Source: Nesterenkonia sedimenti
GTDB lineage: Bacteria; Actinomycetota; Actinomycetes; Actinomycetales; Micrococcaceae
Direction: 5' to 3'
Length of the DNA stretch: 64,000 bases
NCBI RefSeq assembly: GCF_012641515.1
Contig: NZ_JABAHY010000001.1
Location: forward strand, 1-64,000
Shown piece by piece: positions 20,791 through 29,870 of the stretch; the first letter of the stretch is position 1, and each line of letters starts with the position of its first letter. Position numbers and translations under genes: made by a program. The notes beneath the pieces were generated by a model that saw only the letters and a program-made list of their open reading frames with translations, ran no database searches and was not told the origin of the DNA.

Positions 20791-21431
20791 ACGGTCAGCA
20801 GAACATCAACCCAGCACTGGAGGAAGCCGAATCCTCCCATCTGGTCTCCCATGAGGATTATCTCGGCGCCATCGAAGCGGTGCTGATGGTCGCCGAGGAA
20901 CCGGTGACCCCTGCTGAGCTGGCCGCAGCGGTCAACCTGCCCCAGCACCAGGTGCAGGTCCTGCTCGATGAACTGCGCGCTGAGGCCGATGGTGTCGATG
21001 AGAACTGGCCGGGGGATAAGCCCCCCGGAAGGCAGCGCGGTTTTGAGCTGCGCGAGGTCGCCGGCGGCTGGCGTTACTACTCCCGGTTGCGCTATGCCGA
21101 CCAGGTCTCAGCCTTCATCCTGGGCGGCCAGACCTCCCGACTCTCCCCGGCAGCCCTGGAAACCCTTGCCGTGATCGCCTACCGGCAGCCGGTGGCCCGA
21201 TCCGCCGTGGCAGCAATCCGCGGGGTCAACGTCGATGGGGTGGTCCGTACCCTGGTTCAACGCGGACTGCTGGACACCGCCGGCACCGATCCGGTTACCG
21301 GCGCCACCCTCTATACCACCACCGCGGAGTTCCTCGAACGCCTCGGACTGGACTCCCTGGAGGATCTGCCCAAACTCAGCCCTCATCTGCCAGGTGTTGA
21401 GGATCTGGACGAGACGGAGACCTCCGCCTGA
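20775..21431 (+). CDS. scpB: segregation and condensation protein B
   Basis: A protein of about 218 aa with tandem winged helices that dimerises on ScpA. Family blocks are GAIEAVLMVAEEPVTPAEL near residue 32 and LSPAALETLAVIAYRQPV near 122, then IRGVNVDGVVRTL. ATG 20775 overlaps scpA by 16 nt. GTG 20787 (GTGA overlap with the scpA stop) is an equally plausible start and removes four residues. A GAAGAGGA ribosome site lies inside the end of scpA. Confidence 0.93.
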   Translation: MGPTVNGQQNINPALEEAESSHLVSHEDYLGAIEAVLMVAEEPVTPAELAAAVNLPQHQVQVLLDELRAEADGVDENWPGDKPPGRQRGFELREVAGGWRYYSRLRYADQVSAFILGGQTSRLSPAALETLAVIAYRQPVARSAVAAIRGVNVDGVVRTLVQRGLLDTAGTDPVTGATLYTTTAEFLERLGLDSLEDLPKLSPHLPGVEDLDETETSA

Positions 21432-21552
21432 GCTCCACAGTCCAGGCCACAGGCTGCCGCGTAGTTATTGGTCAGCCGCAGCCTTATCAGCAGACGGGAA
21501 CTCAATAAGGACGCGGTAAATGCAACGTCCTCGGGCCGGTAGGATGATCGGC

Positions 21553-22491
21553 ATGAGTTTTCAGGGTAAACGCAGGCCGAAGAAGCCTGCGCCACGGGCA
21601 ACCCGGGCAGCCCGAACCCCTAAGCCAGGCACCGAGGGCGGACCCTTCGCCAAGGCCAACCCCGAACGGCTGATCAACGCCGAACCGAAACCTGTCAAAA
21701 TCCGCGCCGATGAGGCCGAGGCCAATTTCCGGGCCGTCCACGACGACGACGGCACCCGCCTGCAGAAAGTCCTGGCCTCCGCCGGGGTCGCCTCCCGTAG
21801 GGTCTGCGAGAATCTCATCGCCGAGGGCCGGGTCTCCGTCAATGGCAAAGTCATCATTGAACCCGGTGTCCGGGTCAAACCTGAGGATGTCACCATCCAC
21901 GTCGACGGGGTCCGGGTGACCCTCGATGTCGAACACCGATATGTGATGTTCAACAAACCGGCCAAGGTGATGACCACTATGTCCGACCCCGAAGGTCGGC
22001 GCAGCATCGGCGATTTTCTGACCGGGGAGTATAAGAACCTCAGGCTCTTCCACGTTGGCCGGCTCGACTACGAGACTGAGGGCCTGCTGCTGCTGACCAA
22101 TGACGGTCAGCTGGCCAATAAACTCGCCCACCCCTCCTACGAGGTGCCCAAAACCTACCTCGCCGAGGTCAGCGGCCAGCTGCCGGCCAAGAAGGCCAAA
22201 CAGCTGAAGAGCGGCATCGAGCTCGAGGACGGGCCGATCGCCGCAGATGACTGCACCATCATCGGCAGCGCAGGGTCGAAGACCATGGTGGAGATAACCC
22301 TGCACTCGGGACGCAACCGAATTGTGCGCCGTATGTTCGAAGCCGTGGGCCATCCTGTCCAGCGCCTGGTGCGCACCGGAATCGGCCGGATCACTATCGG
22401 AGACCAGGCCCAGGGCAGCCTCCGAGACCTCGAACCCCAGGAGATCGGCCATCTCATGGACCTCACCAGCACTGGAGGCAGCAATGGTTGA
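21553..22491 (+). CDS. rRNA pseudouridine synthase, RluB/RsuA family
   Basis: A protein of about 312 aa. A basic, Pro/Arg-rich N-terminal tail (residues 1-70) precedes an S4 RNA-binding domain (RLQKVLASAGVASRR near residue 73). The catalytic domain carries the nucleophile Asp in HVGRLDYETEGLLLLTNDG near residue 175. By position it matches Rv1711 and the RluB type that modifies 23S rRNA helix 89, but the exact uridine cannot be read from the sequence. ATG 21553 (MSFQGKRR) is chosen over in-frame ATG 21520 because it begins the family N-terminus after GTAGGATGATCGGC. The end overlaps the tyrA start by 8 nt. Confidence 0.9.
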   Translation: MSFQGKRRPKKPAPRATRAARTPKPGTEGGPFAKANPERLINAEPKPVKIRADEAEANFRAVHDDDGTRLQKVLASAGVASRRVCENLIAEGRVSVNGKVIIEPGVRVKPEDVTIHVDGVRVTLDVEHRYVMFNKPAKVMTTMSDPEGRRSIGDFLTGEYKNLRLFHVGRLDYETEGLLLLTNDGQLANKLAHPSYEVPKTYLAEVSGQLPAKKAKQLKSGIELEDGPIAADDCTIIGSAGSKTMVEITLHSGRNRIVRRMFEAVGHPVQRLVRTGIGRITIGDQAQGSLRDLEPQEIGHLMDLTSTGGSNG

Positions 22492-23593
22492 GCCCCAGCG
22501 CACAGTCTTGATCCGCGGCACCGGCCTGCTCGGGGCCAGTATCGGCCTGGGCCTGCGGGCAGCCGGGCAGAAGGTCTGGCTATCCGACCCCTCACCGACA
22601 GCCCAGCGGATCGCCCAGGACATCGGAGCCGGCACCATCTATGAGGCCGGAGATCAGGCCGAGATCGTCGTCGTCGCCTCCCCACCGGAGGTGACCGCGC
22701 AGGAAGTTGCCGATGCCCTGCAGAACCACCCCACAGCCACCGTGCTGGACATCGCCTCGGTCAAAGGAAAGATCCTGAGCCAACTGAATGCTCTGGCAGC
22801 TGATGCCCAGCACCCGCTGCAGCAACAGGACCTCCACCGGTATGTGGGCACCCACCCCATGGCAGGTCGGGAGAAATCCGGACCCGTGGCCGCCAGGGGA
22901 GAGCTGTTCACCTCCATGCCCTGGGTCATTTGCGCCCACGAGACCTCCTCCGAGGAAGCCGTGGCCACCGCCACCGCCCTGGCTCGCAGTCTCGGCGCCA
23001 GCGTGCACCGGATGACAGCGACCAAACATGACGAATCGGTAGCCCTGATCTCCCACCTGCCCCAGGTGGCCGCATCCCTGGTGGCCAGCCGGCTGCAGGA
23101 TGCCGAGACCAGCGCCCTGGCTCTCTCCGGCAACGGCCTGCGCGATGTCACCCGGATCGCAGCCAGCGACCCCAACCTCTGGGTGCAGATTCTCTCCGGC
23201 AACGCCCGCCCAGTGGTGGAGATCCTCTACGGACTGCGTGAGGACATCGAGCGGCTCATCGGCACCCTGGAGGAACCAGAGGCCCCAGGCGGCCAGGCCG
23301 ATATCGCCCAACTGATCGCCGAGGGCAACGCCGGGGTCACCCGGATCCCGGGCAAACACGGAGCGCCCCCGCAGTCCTTCGCGGTGGTGACGGTGATCAT
23401 CGATGACAAACCCGGACAGATCGCCGCAGTGCTCAATGATGTCTCCACCGTCGGGGTCAACGTAGAGGACCTCCGGATGGAACACTCGGCCGGGCACCAA
23501 GTAGGTATGTTGGAAGTGTCCGTTCTGCCGGGCAGACGAGATGAGTTGGCAGAAGCGCTGACTGAGATGGGATGGAAGGTAGTACTTTCGTGA
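22484..23593 (+). CDS. tyrA: prephenate dehydrogenase with C-terminal ACT domain
   Basis: A 369-aa tyrosine-pathway enzyme that oxidatively decarboxylates prephenate to 4-hydroxyphenylpyruvate. The NAD(P)-binding loop is GTGLLGASIGLGL near residue 12. The catalytic His lies in YVGTHPMAGREKSG near 125. HLPQVAASLVA follows, and an ACT regulatory domain (residues about 295-369; VIIDDKPGQIAAVLNDV) implies feedback control by tyrosine or another amino acid. The frame is open further upstream inside rluB. ATG 22484 overlaps the rluB stop by 8 nt. The cmk start overlaps its stop (GTGA). Confidence 0.92.
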   Translation: MVEPQRTVLIRGTGLLGASIGLGLRAAGQKVWLSDPSPTAQRIAQDIGAGTIYEAGDQAEIVVVASPPEVTAQEVADALQNHPTATVLDIASVKGKILSQLNALAADAQHPLQQQDLHRYVGTHPMAGREKSGPVAARGELFTSMPWVICAHETSSEEAVATATALARSLGASVHRMTATKHDESVALISHLPQVAASLVASRLQDAETSALALSGNGLRDVTRIAASDPNLWVQILSGNARPVVEILYGLREDIERLIGTLEEPEAPGGQADIAQLIAEGNAGVTRIPGKHGAPPQSFAVVTVIIDDKPGQIAAVLNDVSTVGVNVEDLRMEHSAGHQVGMLEVSVLPGRRDELAEALTEMGWKVVLS

Positions 23594-24306
23594 GCACACA
23601 CACCGAACAGACACCACCGGCGACAGATCCGGGGGCGCCTCGGATGATCATCGCCGTGGACGGGCCCTCCGGCTCCGGGAAGTCCAGTGTGTGCCGGGCC
23701 GCAGCCACCCACCTCGGCGCCGGCTATCTGGACACCGGGGCAATGTACCGGGCAGCCACCTGGTACTGCCTGGACCAGCAGATCGACCTCGACGACGAAG
23801 AGGCAGTCGCCGTCGCCGTCGAAGAACTGCCCATGAACATCTCCACCGACCCCGATCACCAGGTGATCTGCGTGGGCTCCCAGGACGTCACCGACGCCAT
23901 CCGGGAACCGCGGATCTCCGAGAAGGTCTCCGAGGTGGCCACCAACCGTAGGGCACGCTCCCTGCTGGTGGCAGCCCAGCGTCGAATTATCGACGAGGCC
24001 GGGTTCATTGTGGCCGAAGGCCGGGACATCACCACTGTGGTGGCCCCCGATGCCCAGGTCCGGGTGCTGCTGACCGCCTCCGCCGAGGCACGTCTGCGCC
24101 GCCGCGGAGCACAGCTTGGCGGCACCCAGGATGCCGAGGCGTTGAAGAAACAGGTTCTGGAGCGCGATAAGAAGGACTCCGCGGCCTCCAATTTCACCGA
24201 GGCCGCCGATGGGGTCGCAGTTCTGGACTCCTCCGACCTCACATTCCAAGAGACCGTGGACTCCCTGATCGGCCGGGTGCAGATCGCCCAGGAAGATGCT
24301 GCCTGA
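23590..24306 (+). CDS. cmk: cytidylate kinase
   Basis: A 238-aa CMP/dCMP kinase. The P-loop is [13 protein letters not shown] near residue 25, [11 protein letters not shown] is the CMP-binding segment near 46, and [24 protein letters not shown] and RLRRRGAQL complete the nucleotide-binding and lid regions. GTG 23590, which overlaps the tyrA TGA, is preferred because AAGGTAGTAC lies at suitable spacing. ATG 23572 would add six residues. The stop overlaps the start of der by 1 nt. Confidence 0.93.
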   Translation: MSTHTEQTPPATDPGAPRMIIAVDGPSGSGKSSVCRAAATHLGAGYLDTGAMYRAATWYCLDQQIDLDDEEAVAVAVEELPMNISTDPDHQVICVGSQDVTDAIREPRISEKVSEVATNRRARSLLVAAQRRIIDEAGFIVAEGRDITTVVAPDAQVRVLLTASAEARLRRRGAQLGGTQDAEALKKQVLERDKKDSAASNFTEAADGVAVLDSSDLTFQETVDSLIGRVQIAQEDAA

Positions 24307-25811
24307 TGAGCGAAGAATTCCCTGAGGACCAGGACAACCTGGCTGAGCGCCTGGCCGAGATCAGTGAGGATGAGGCCGAGGCCCGGGCCGCTGCCCTGCG
24401 CGCGGGCCTACAGGACTACGAACTCGACGATGAGGACGCGGCCCTACTCGCCGATGAATACGACGAGGACGGGGCCGAGCCCTATGTGCCGGCACCTCCT
24501 GTGCTGGCGATCGTCGGTCGGCCCAATGTCGGCAAATCCACCCTGGTCAACCGGATCATCCGTTCCCGGGAGGCTGTGGTCGAGGACGTCCCCGGAGTCA
24601 CCCGAGACCGAGTGACCTACCCCGCCGAATGGAATGGGCGGGACTTCACCCTGGTCGACACCGGGGGATGGGAGGCCGATGCCAAGGGCATCCACAAACG
24701 GGTAGCTGACCAGGCCGAACTGGCCGTGGACGAGGCCGATGTCGTGGTCTTCGTCCTCGATGGGCTCGTCGGAGCCACCGCCGTGGATGAGGCCGTGGTC
24801 AAAATGCTGCGCCGGAAGAAGAAACCGGTGCTGCTGGCGGCCAATAAGATCGACTCCACCGCCCAGATGACCGAGGTCTACCCCCTGTGGAACCTGGGAC
24901 TCGGTGAGCCCTACCCCGTCTCAGCACTGCACGGCACAGGAACCGGTGACCTCCTGGATGCCGCGATGAAGCATCTGCCTGAGACCGCGCAGTACGGCGG
25001 CATGGTACCGGTTGGCGGACCCCGCCGGGTGGCCCTGGTCGGCCGGCCGAATGTGGGCAAATCCTCCCTGCTGAACAAACTCGCCGGTGAGGAGCGCGTG
25101 GTCGTAGACAACGTCGCCGGGACCACCCGAGACCCCGTTGACGAACTGGTCACCCTTGCCGGTGAGGAATGGCGGTTCGTGGACACCGCCGGCATCCGTC
25201 GTCGTCAACATATGGCATCCGGCTCCGAGTACTACGCCATGCTGCGCACCCAACGCGCCCTGGACAAGGCAGAGGTCGCCGTCGTGCTGCTGGCTGTTGA
25301 TGAGCCCATCTCCGAACAGGATGTGCGGATCATCCAGATGTCCCTGGACGCCGGCCGCGCCCTGGTGCTGGCCTATAACAAATGGGATCTGCTCGACGAT
25401 GAACGCCGCTACTACCTGGAACGTGAGATCGATAGGGACCTAGCCCATGTCGCATGGGCACCGCGGGTCAACGTCTCGGCACGCACCGGCTGGCATAAGG
25501 ACAAACTCGGCCCCGCTCTGTCCACCTCCCTGGAGAACTGGGAACAGCGGATCCCCACCGGAAGGCTCAACGCATTCCTGGGCGAGCTCGTCGCTGCCCA
25601 TCCGCATCCGGTGCGTGGAGGCAAACAGCCCCGAATCCTCTTCGGAACCCAGCCCTCGACCCGTCCGCCGAAATTCGTGCTGTTCACCACCGGTTTCCTC
25701 GACCCCGGTTACCGGCGGTTCATCACCAGGCGGCTGCGCGAGACCTTCGACTTCACCGGAACCCCTATCGAAGTGCAGATGCGAGTGCGGGAGAAACGCA
25801 AACGCCGCTGA
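24306..25811 (+). CDS. der: ribosome-assembly GTPase Der (EngA)
   Basis: A 501-aa GTPase with two consecutive G domains: GRPNVGKST near residue 71 and GRPNVGKSS near 245, with [20 protein letters not shown] switch II motifs and NKID/NKWD specificity motifs. A C-terminal KH-like domain ends in a basic tail. It acts in 50S subunit assembly. The first 60 residues are an acidic extension (Glu/Asp-rich), usual for actinobacterial Der. It closes the scpA-der operon. Confidence 0.95.
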   Translation: MSEEFPEDQDNLAERLAEISEDEAEARAAALRAGLQDYELDDEDAALLADEYDEDGAEPYVPAPPVLAIVGRPNVGKSTLVNRIIRSREAVVEDVPGVTRDRVTYPAEWNGRDFTLVDTGGWEADAKGIHKRVADQAELAVDEADVVVFVLDGLVGATAVDEAVVKMLRRKKKPVLLAANKIDSTAQMTEVYPLWNLGLGEPYPVSALHGTGTGDLLDAAMKHLPETAQYGGMVPVGGPRRVALVGRPNVGKSSLLNKLAGEERVVVDNVAGTTRDPVDELVTLAGEEWRFVDTAGIRRRQHMASGSEYYAMLRTQRALDKAEVAVVLLAVDEPISEQDVRIIQMSLDAGRALVLAYNKWDLLDDERRYYLEREIDRDLAHVAWAPRVNVSARTGWHKDKLGPALSTSLENWEQRIPTGRLNAFLGELVAAHPHPVRGGKQPRILFGTQPSTRPPKFVLFTTGFLDPGYRRFITRRLRETFDFTGTPIEVQMRVREKRKRR

Positions 25812-25860
25812 TCACAGCCTGAGCTCCGCTGTAGGTGAACGGGATATGAACGAATCTCAC

Positions 25861-25907
25861 CTGGGTAAACAGAAGGTTTAGCCGACTATCACCTTCCGGT
25901 TACCCAG
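25861..25907. terminator. long hairpin downstream of der
   Basis: CTGGGTAA (25861-25868) pairs with TTACCCAG (25900-25907). The stem continues inward with AGAAGGT against ACCTTCC, with one mismatch. There is no T tract, so this may be a rho-independent terminator of reduced form, a pause site or a leader structure of the decayed cobO. The function is not certain. Confidence 0.45.
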
Positions 25908-25984
25908 CACCTGCACTGGATTCACTCCCCATTGGTGAGATCTCCTCTGGACGCAGTTCCACACCGTGACCTTGAGGAGAACAG

Positions 25985-26619
25985 AATGGATACAAAGTCC
26001 CTGGGCAAGAAGACCAGGACCAGGAACTGCTCGCAGATTATCTGGCACGCCGTCGTACAGACTCCGGCGGGTAAGCTCGGAGGTGGTGGACGCTCCAGAA
26101 TCCCCCGCAGAGACAGAGTCCTCTCCAGCCAGCTTCTCGCTTCTGCTTACCGGTCCCGGATGGGGAAAGAGCGCATCCGCCTTCGGCTACGCCATGCGAG
26201 CTGTGGGTCGAGGGTGGCCGGTGACAGTCATCCAGTTCCTGAAGGGCCGGTCCTGGAACCAGGCCGAGGCCAGTATCGCTGTACAGAACTGAGTGCACTG
26301 GCCAGTGTTTTCGCCAGGGCTTACCTGGGGACGCCGCGACCCCCGGGAGCTGTGCCTGGAAGCCTGGTCGGCAGCCCGTACCGCCCTGGAGTCACCTGCA
26401 GGGGGGTTGGTCATCCTCGACGAGATCAGCGGAGCCGCCGATCATGGGTGGCTGCAGGCAGCCGATATCGCCAGTGCCGTCAATGACCGGTACCCGCAGA
26501 CCTCAGTGATCATGACCGGTAAGCCGGAGACCCCGGAGCTGATCGAGACCGCCGATACTGTCATCCGTTTCGACCTGCTCAAACACGATGAGCGCCTGGG
26601 CAAGCCGATGACCCATTGA
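25985..26619 (+). pseudogene. cobO: cob(I)alamin/cobyrinate adenosyltransferase (CobO-type), broken
   Basis: Two consecutive open segments in the same frame, separated by one TGA at 26290-26292, together give a CobO-like protein. Features are the P-loop LLLTGPGWGKSASAFG, MRAVGRGWPVTVIQFLKG, then after the stop VHWPVFSPGLTWG, GGLVILDEISG, SVIMTGKPETPELIETADTV and a short end at KHDERLGKPMTH. A GGA-to-TGA change would explain the stop. The N-terminal 20-30 residues (QEDQELLADYLARRR) are found in another frame, so there is also a frameshift upstream of about 26065. The usual P-loop GxGKGKS is GPGWGKS here. The enzyme would attach the 5'-deoxyadenosyl group to Co(I) corrinoids. It is judged non-functional. 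Confidence 0.8.
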
Positions 26620-26650
26620 GCTGGCCGGAGGTCCCGGGGCCTCCTGCCGG

Positions 26651-28051
26651 TTACTGGTAGCCCAGGGCGGTTTCGATATCGCGGGTGATCGCTGCGATGG
26701 CATCCCAGCTGGAGCCCTGGCTGAGGATGGTGAGGACATAACTGCCCGAGGGGTGGTGGACAATCGCAGTGTCATGCAGATTCCCGCTGATCCAGCCCGG
26801 CTTATTCAGCACCTGACCAGTCGATCCGGCAGGAATGCCCTGCCGGTGAATATTGGCTGCCAGGGCATCACGCAGCCGCTGCTGGCTGGAGTCAGTGATG
26901 CTCATCGATCCGGTGGCCAAGCTGGTCATAAATGAGCTGAGGTCATCTGCGGTGGTCAGGATGCCGCCTTCACCGCCGCGAGTGTTAGTCACTCCCAGCG
27001 GGGCCGCTTCACTGTAGATAGTCGCCCAACCGATCTCCGGCCCAAGCTTCTCCGGGCAGTGGTTGTCGCTGAGGGCGATCATGTCATGGAAGCACTGTGC
27101 GAGATCCCGTTCCCCGATCACTGGGTCATCCCAGCTCATCGAACCGTCCTCGATTCGTTGCAGGACACTATGGGCAATGAGGATCTTATAGGTGCTGGCG
27201 CTGCGGTGGGAGTCTCCGCCACCGGTTGAGCCGTGCCGACCATCAGCGCCAAGTTCTGCGACATTGATGGAGATCTGGCCGGGATAGTTCGAAGCCAGTG
27301 CTGCTAGGTACGTGTTGAGATCCCCATCGAAGCTTGGAGCGGTGGACTGCACCGGAGGTGCGGGGTCCGTTGGGTCCTCAAGCTCTAGGCTTTCACCCAG
27401 CTCTGGTTCCTCATCTGGACCGATATCTGCTGATTCGCCTTCGTCAGCGGTGCCCTCATCCTCGGGCTCATCGGCCTCGTCCCGGGTGGTGTCCTCGGAG
27501 GAGGAGTCGCCGTCGTCATCTTCCTCAGGATCGGTGGCCTCATCGGATTCATCTGCGGGAGAGCCATCCTCACTGTCCTCCGCGTCAGCCTCTTCCTCCT
27601 CGGAACGGCCATTGGAGGCCTCATGGGCAGCATTGAGGTCAGCTGCCAGTTCAGTGACGCCCTCGGGTGGGGCAGTGGGGATGGGAGTTTGCGTCCCCGG
27701 GGTGTCAGAACCACCTGTGGTGGTTGAGGGCTCTGCTCCTGCTTCCTCAACGGGTTCTTCAGCTGTGACTTCACCAGCGACAGCGGCAGTGCCGCCATCG
27801 GGGGCATGTGCCGCTGCGGCATGGGTTTCGGAGATGCGGTCAGCGAGTTCGACAGCGGCCTCGGACATTGTGGATTCAGCACTGTCCTGGGCGGCCGCCG
27901 GTGCCGGCTGGGTGAACCGAACCTGCACCATGCTGGAGGGCTCGGGGGAGTGGAAATTGGGTGCGCAACCGGTAGCCAGCAGAGCAGTGGTCAGGGCCAC
28001 CGCACTGAGACGTCCGGGCACACCCGCTATCAGGGGAAGGCGCGGGTGCAT
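26651..28051 (-). CDS. lipoprotein with class A beta-lactamase-like serine hydrolase domain
   Basis: A 466-aa predicted lipoprotein. A signal peptide ends in the lipobox LLATGC (Cys29). It is followed by a long, extremely acidic Glu/Asp/Ser/Pro/Thr-rich linker (about residues 60-245). A C-terminal serine hydrolase domain follows, with STYK (SxxK motif, about residue 286), ALSDNHC (SDN motif) and NKPGW in place of the KTG motif. The fold matches class A beta-lactamase-related hydrolases. The altered KPG and absence of a clear ExxLN loop make true beta-lactamase activity doubtful; a D,D-peptidase-like or penicillin-binding role at the cell surface is as likely. It is convergent with the cobO remnant. 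Confidence 0.85.
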   Translation of the reverse strand: MHPRLPLIAGVPGRLSAVALTTALLATGCAPNFHSPEPSSMVQVRFTQPAPAAAQDSAESTMSEAAVELADRISETHAAAAHAPDGGTAAVAGEVTAEEPVEEAGAEPSTTTGGSDTPGTQTPIPTAPPEGVTELAADLNAAHEASNGRSEEEEADAEDSEDGSPADESDEATDPEEDDDGDSSSEDTTRDEADEPEDEGTADEGESADIGPDEEPELGESLELEDPTDPAPPVQSTAPSFDGDLNTYLAALASNYPGQISINVAELGADGRHGSTGGGDSHRSASTYKILIAHSVLQRIEDGSMSWDDPVIGERDLAQCFHDMIALSDNHCPEKLGPEIGWATIYSEAAPLGVTNTRGGEGGILTTADDLSSFMTSLATGSMSITDSSQQRLRDALAANIHRQGIPAGSTGQVLNKPGWISGNLHDTAIVHHPSGSYVLTILSQGSSWDAIAAITRDIETALGYQ

Positions 28052-28249
28052 AGGGACAGGCTAATTAACCCACCGGCAGGTTCGGCGGATTTCACTCAGC
28101 AAACCGGGTTACGTTTTTGTCACGGCGGGATGTCGCATTCATCAGGGATGACACGGGGGTGGTCCTGCCAAGTGGACACCTGGCGGGGCAAGCGGCTAAG
28201 ATCGTCTGGTGCTCAAGGGGCTCGGCAGAGTCCGGTTGAGCATAATCCA

Positions 28250-28326
28250 CGGGATATAGCGCAGCTTGGTAGCGCGTCCGTCTGGGGGACGGAAGGTCGT
28301 CGGTTCAAATCCGGCTATCCCGACCA
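28250..28326 (+). tRNA. tRNA-Pro(GGG)
   Basis: A full cloverleaf. The acceptor stem CGGGATA pairs with TATCCCG. The D arm is GCGC...GCGC, and the anticodon stem TCCGT/ACGGA has the loop CTGGGGG (anticodon GGG at 28284-28286). The T arm is GTCGG-TTCAAAT-CCGGC, and CCA is encoded. The 3' end is duplicated at 30078-30092. Confidence 0.96.
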
Positions 28327-28327
28327 A
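28313..28327 (+). repeat. 15-bp direct repeat at tRNA-Pro 3' end, putative attL
   Basis: GGCTATCCCGACCAA forms the 3' end of the tRNA gene plus one base. The identical 15 bp occur again at 30078-30092 in the same orientation. This is the usual signature of integration at a tRNA gene. Confidence 0.75.
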
Positions 28328-28335
28328 GACAAAAT

Positions 28336-28381
28336 TCCCGCAGAATCTCAGATATCCATGGCGATTCTGCGGGATTTTTTT
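28336..28381 (+). terminator. rho-independent terminator after tRNA-Pro
   Basis: TCCCGCAGAATC (28336-28347) pairs perfectly with GATTCTGCGGGA (28363-28374), followed by seven T residues. From here to 28638 no gene or clear site is seen. Confidence 0.9.
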
Positions 28382-28637
28382 GTTTCCACAGTGCGCCTGG
28401 CCAGGGACGTTCAGGACGTGCCGGGATCTCATTTACTGTCAGCGAATTTATGCACAAACCTTCACCGAGACATTGGTAGTGAGCCGTGAGATCTCAAACT
28501 GGCATGGAGGCCTTTACATTGACAGTGCCTCGCGCCGAGGGGTCGAAGCTGACCGAATGTAGGCGCTCATACTCTGATAAGTCTGGAATCGAAAGGGAAT
28601 AGCAGTTTCGTCGTCACGGCTTGGTTCTACCTATCGT

Positions 28638-29870
28638 CTATGTGTGCATCTGAGTGCTATCTTGCCAACTGTCGGGAACAGATTCTGCGTAATCAGCGTC
28701 GCAGGCCCGCAGGATGGCTCCTAGGACAACAAGTCCGAAGAACACAGCAGCGATGACGGCTGCAATCTTTCCTAGCAGGGGCCAACCCCTAAACCCTCTC
28801 GAACGGGTACCTGGAGCGATTGGCTTAATGGACGTTGGGCGCGTTCCAAGATTAGAAGGGGTCGTGAGTTTAGGGCCCTGCCTTGAGCGTGTTCGTTTTG
28901 GTGCCACATAGGCCTGGGGTATTTCAGGCCGTTCGTTTTTCTGTTCAACAGATCCCCCCGTATCAATCAGCTGAAGGGCTGCTTTCGCGGATATTATCTC
29001 TGTGGCGAAACCCCTGCCAATGTTCTCTTCAGCCTTGCGAAGTTTCACCTCTCCTGAATCCTCTCCTACGACCAGGAGCGTCGTCTTTCGAGTTACGTTG
29101 TTCTGTGGTTGCCCTCCAAGCTCAGCAATCCTCTCGATGAACCGGTCCCGAGTCCATCCGGGGATAGAGCCACTAATGACTACGTGCTGACCGAAGATCG
29201 GGTGTTGTGGGTCAGCATCGGGATTTGGCGCTGGCAGGTCAGCCACCTTCTTATATCGGCTGATGGAGTGTGAGGGGGCAAAGGACGGCCCACCGTTAGT
29301 CGCTCGCCGGGGTCTACTTGCCGAATTAGGGGCACACAGGTCTTCGATTCGATTCGCGCCAGTTTGCAGAGCTATGGCCAACACAACTTCGGCCGAAGCC
29401 CGGGCATCACTACCCGCTTGGTGATGTGCGGCGAGGCTAATCCCCAAGTGCTCGCATACTCGGTCCAGTTTGTATTCGCTTAGGTTAGGCAGCATCTTCC
29501 GGGAAAGGTCCAAACTGCACCGCCATTCCCAAGGTTCTGGGGTAATCTCTGCGCGTTCGCATGCTGCTGTATAACACCCACTGTCGAACTGGACGTTATG
29601 CGCTGTAACACCACGAGTGCCTACGAGCCTCTTCAATTTGATTGACGACTCTTGCCATGTAAGGCCGGATTTCACCATGTCGGGAGTGATGCCGTGAATG
29701 TTCACGTTGTAGGGGTTGAAGGACTCTAAGCCCGTCAGCGGCTGCACGTACCACTGCTCAGTGAGGGTAATGCTCCCGTTCTCTACCAGGCATACTCCTA
29801 CCTGACAGATGGAAGCTTGGTCATTGTTAGCAGTTTCGAAGTCGATAGCAACAAAAGTCGGCCCAGCCAA
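28638..29870 (-). CDS. DEDDh 3'-5' exonuclease with BRCT domain and C-terminal membrane anchor
   Basis: A 410-aa protein. Residues 1-175 are a DnaQ-type exonuclease: FVAIDFETAN (Exo I Asp/Glu), TAHNVQFDSG (Exo II Asp), HHQAGSDARAS (Exo III His/Asp). Residues about 225-310 form a BRCT domain of the DNA ligase/RFC type (GQHVVISGSIPGWTRDRF, AELGGQPQNNVTRKTTLLV). A basic linker follows, then a single hydrophobic segment (LLGKIAAVIAAVFFGLVVLG) near residues 365-385 and a short tail. A C-terminal membrane anchor on an exonuclease-BRCT protein is unusual. The TTG start is supported by GGGGGAACACA upstream. It may act in DNA repair or in defence; nothing in the sequence decides this. Confidence 0.85.
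   Translation of the reverse strand: MAGPTFVAIDFETANNDQASICQVGVCLVENGSITLTEQWYVQPLTGLESFNPYNVNIHGITPDMVKSGLTWQESSIKLKRLVGTRGVTAHNVQFDSGCYTAACERAEITPEPWEWRCSLDLSRKMLPNLSEYKLDRVCEHLGISLAAHHQAGSDARASAEVVLAIALQTGANRIEDLCAPNSASRPRRATNGGPSFAPSHSISRYKKVADLPAPNPDADPQHPIFGQHVVISGSIPGWTRDRFIERIAELGGQPQNNVTRKTTLLVVGEDSGEVKLRKAEENIGRGFATEIISAKAALQLIDTGGSVEQKNERPEIPQAYVAPKRTRSRQGPKLTTPSNLGTRPTSIKPIAPGTRSRGFRGWPLLGKIAAVIAAVFFGLVVLGAILRACDADYAESVPDSWQDSTQMHT

Noticed and set aside
26290-26292. TGA recoding (selenocysteine or Trp) in the CobO frame
   Set aside because: TGA is the stop codon of many intact genes in the window, no selenocysteine insertion hairpin is evident directly after it, and a second lesion (frame change) lies upstream. 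Simple decay is the better reading.
26651-28051. True class A beta-lactamase resistance gene
   Set aside because: The KTG motif is KPG and the ExxLN loop is not visible; the hydrolase could equally be a peptidase-like protein.
27312-28064. Long Ser-rich plus-strand frame opposite the lipoprotein gene
   Set aside because: It is the antisense of the Glu/Asp/Ser-rich linker (GAG/GAC codons read as Ser/Val). The minus-strand frame has a lipobox and catalytic motifs.
28328-28381. CRISPR or repeat array near tRNA-Pro
   Set aside because: Only a single hairpin terminator and one pair of direct repeats are present; there is no regular repeat-spacer pattern here or elsewhere in the window.
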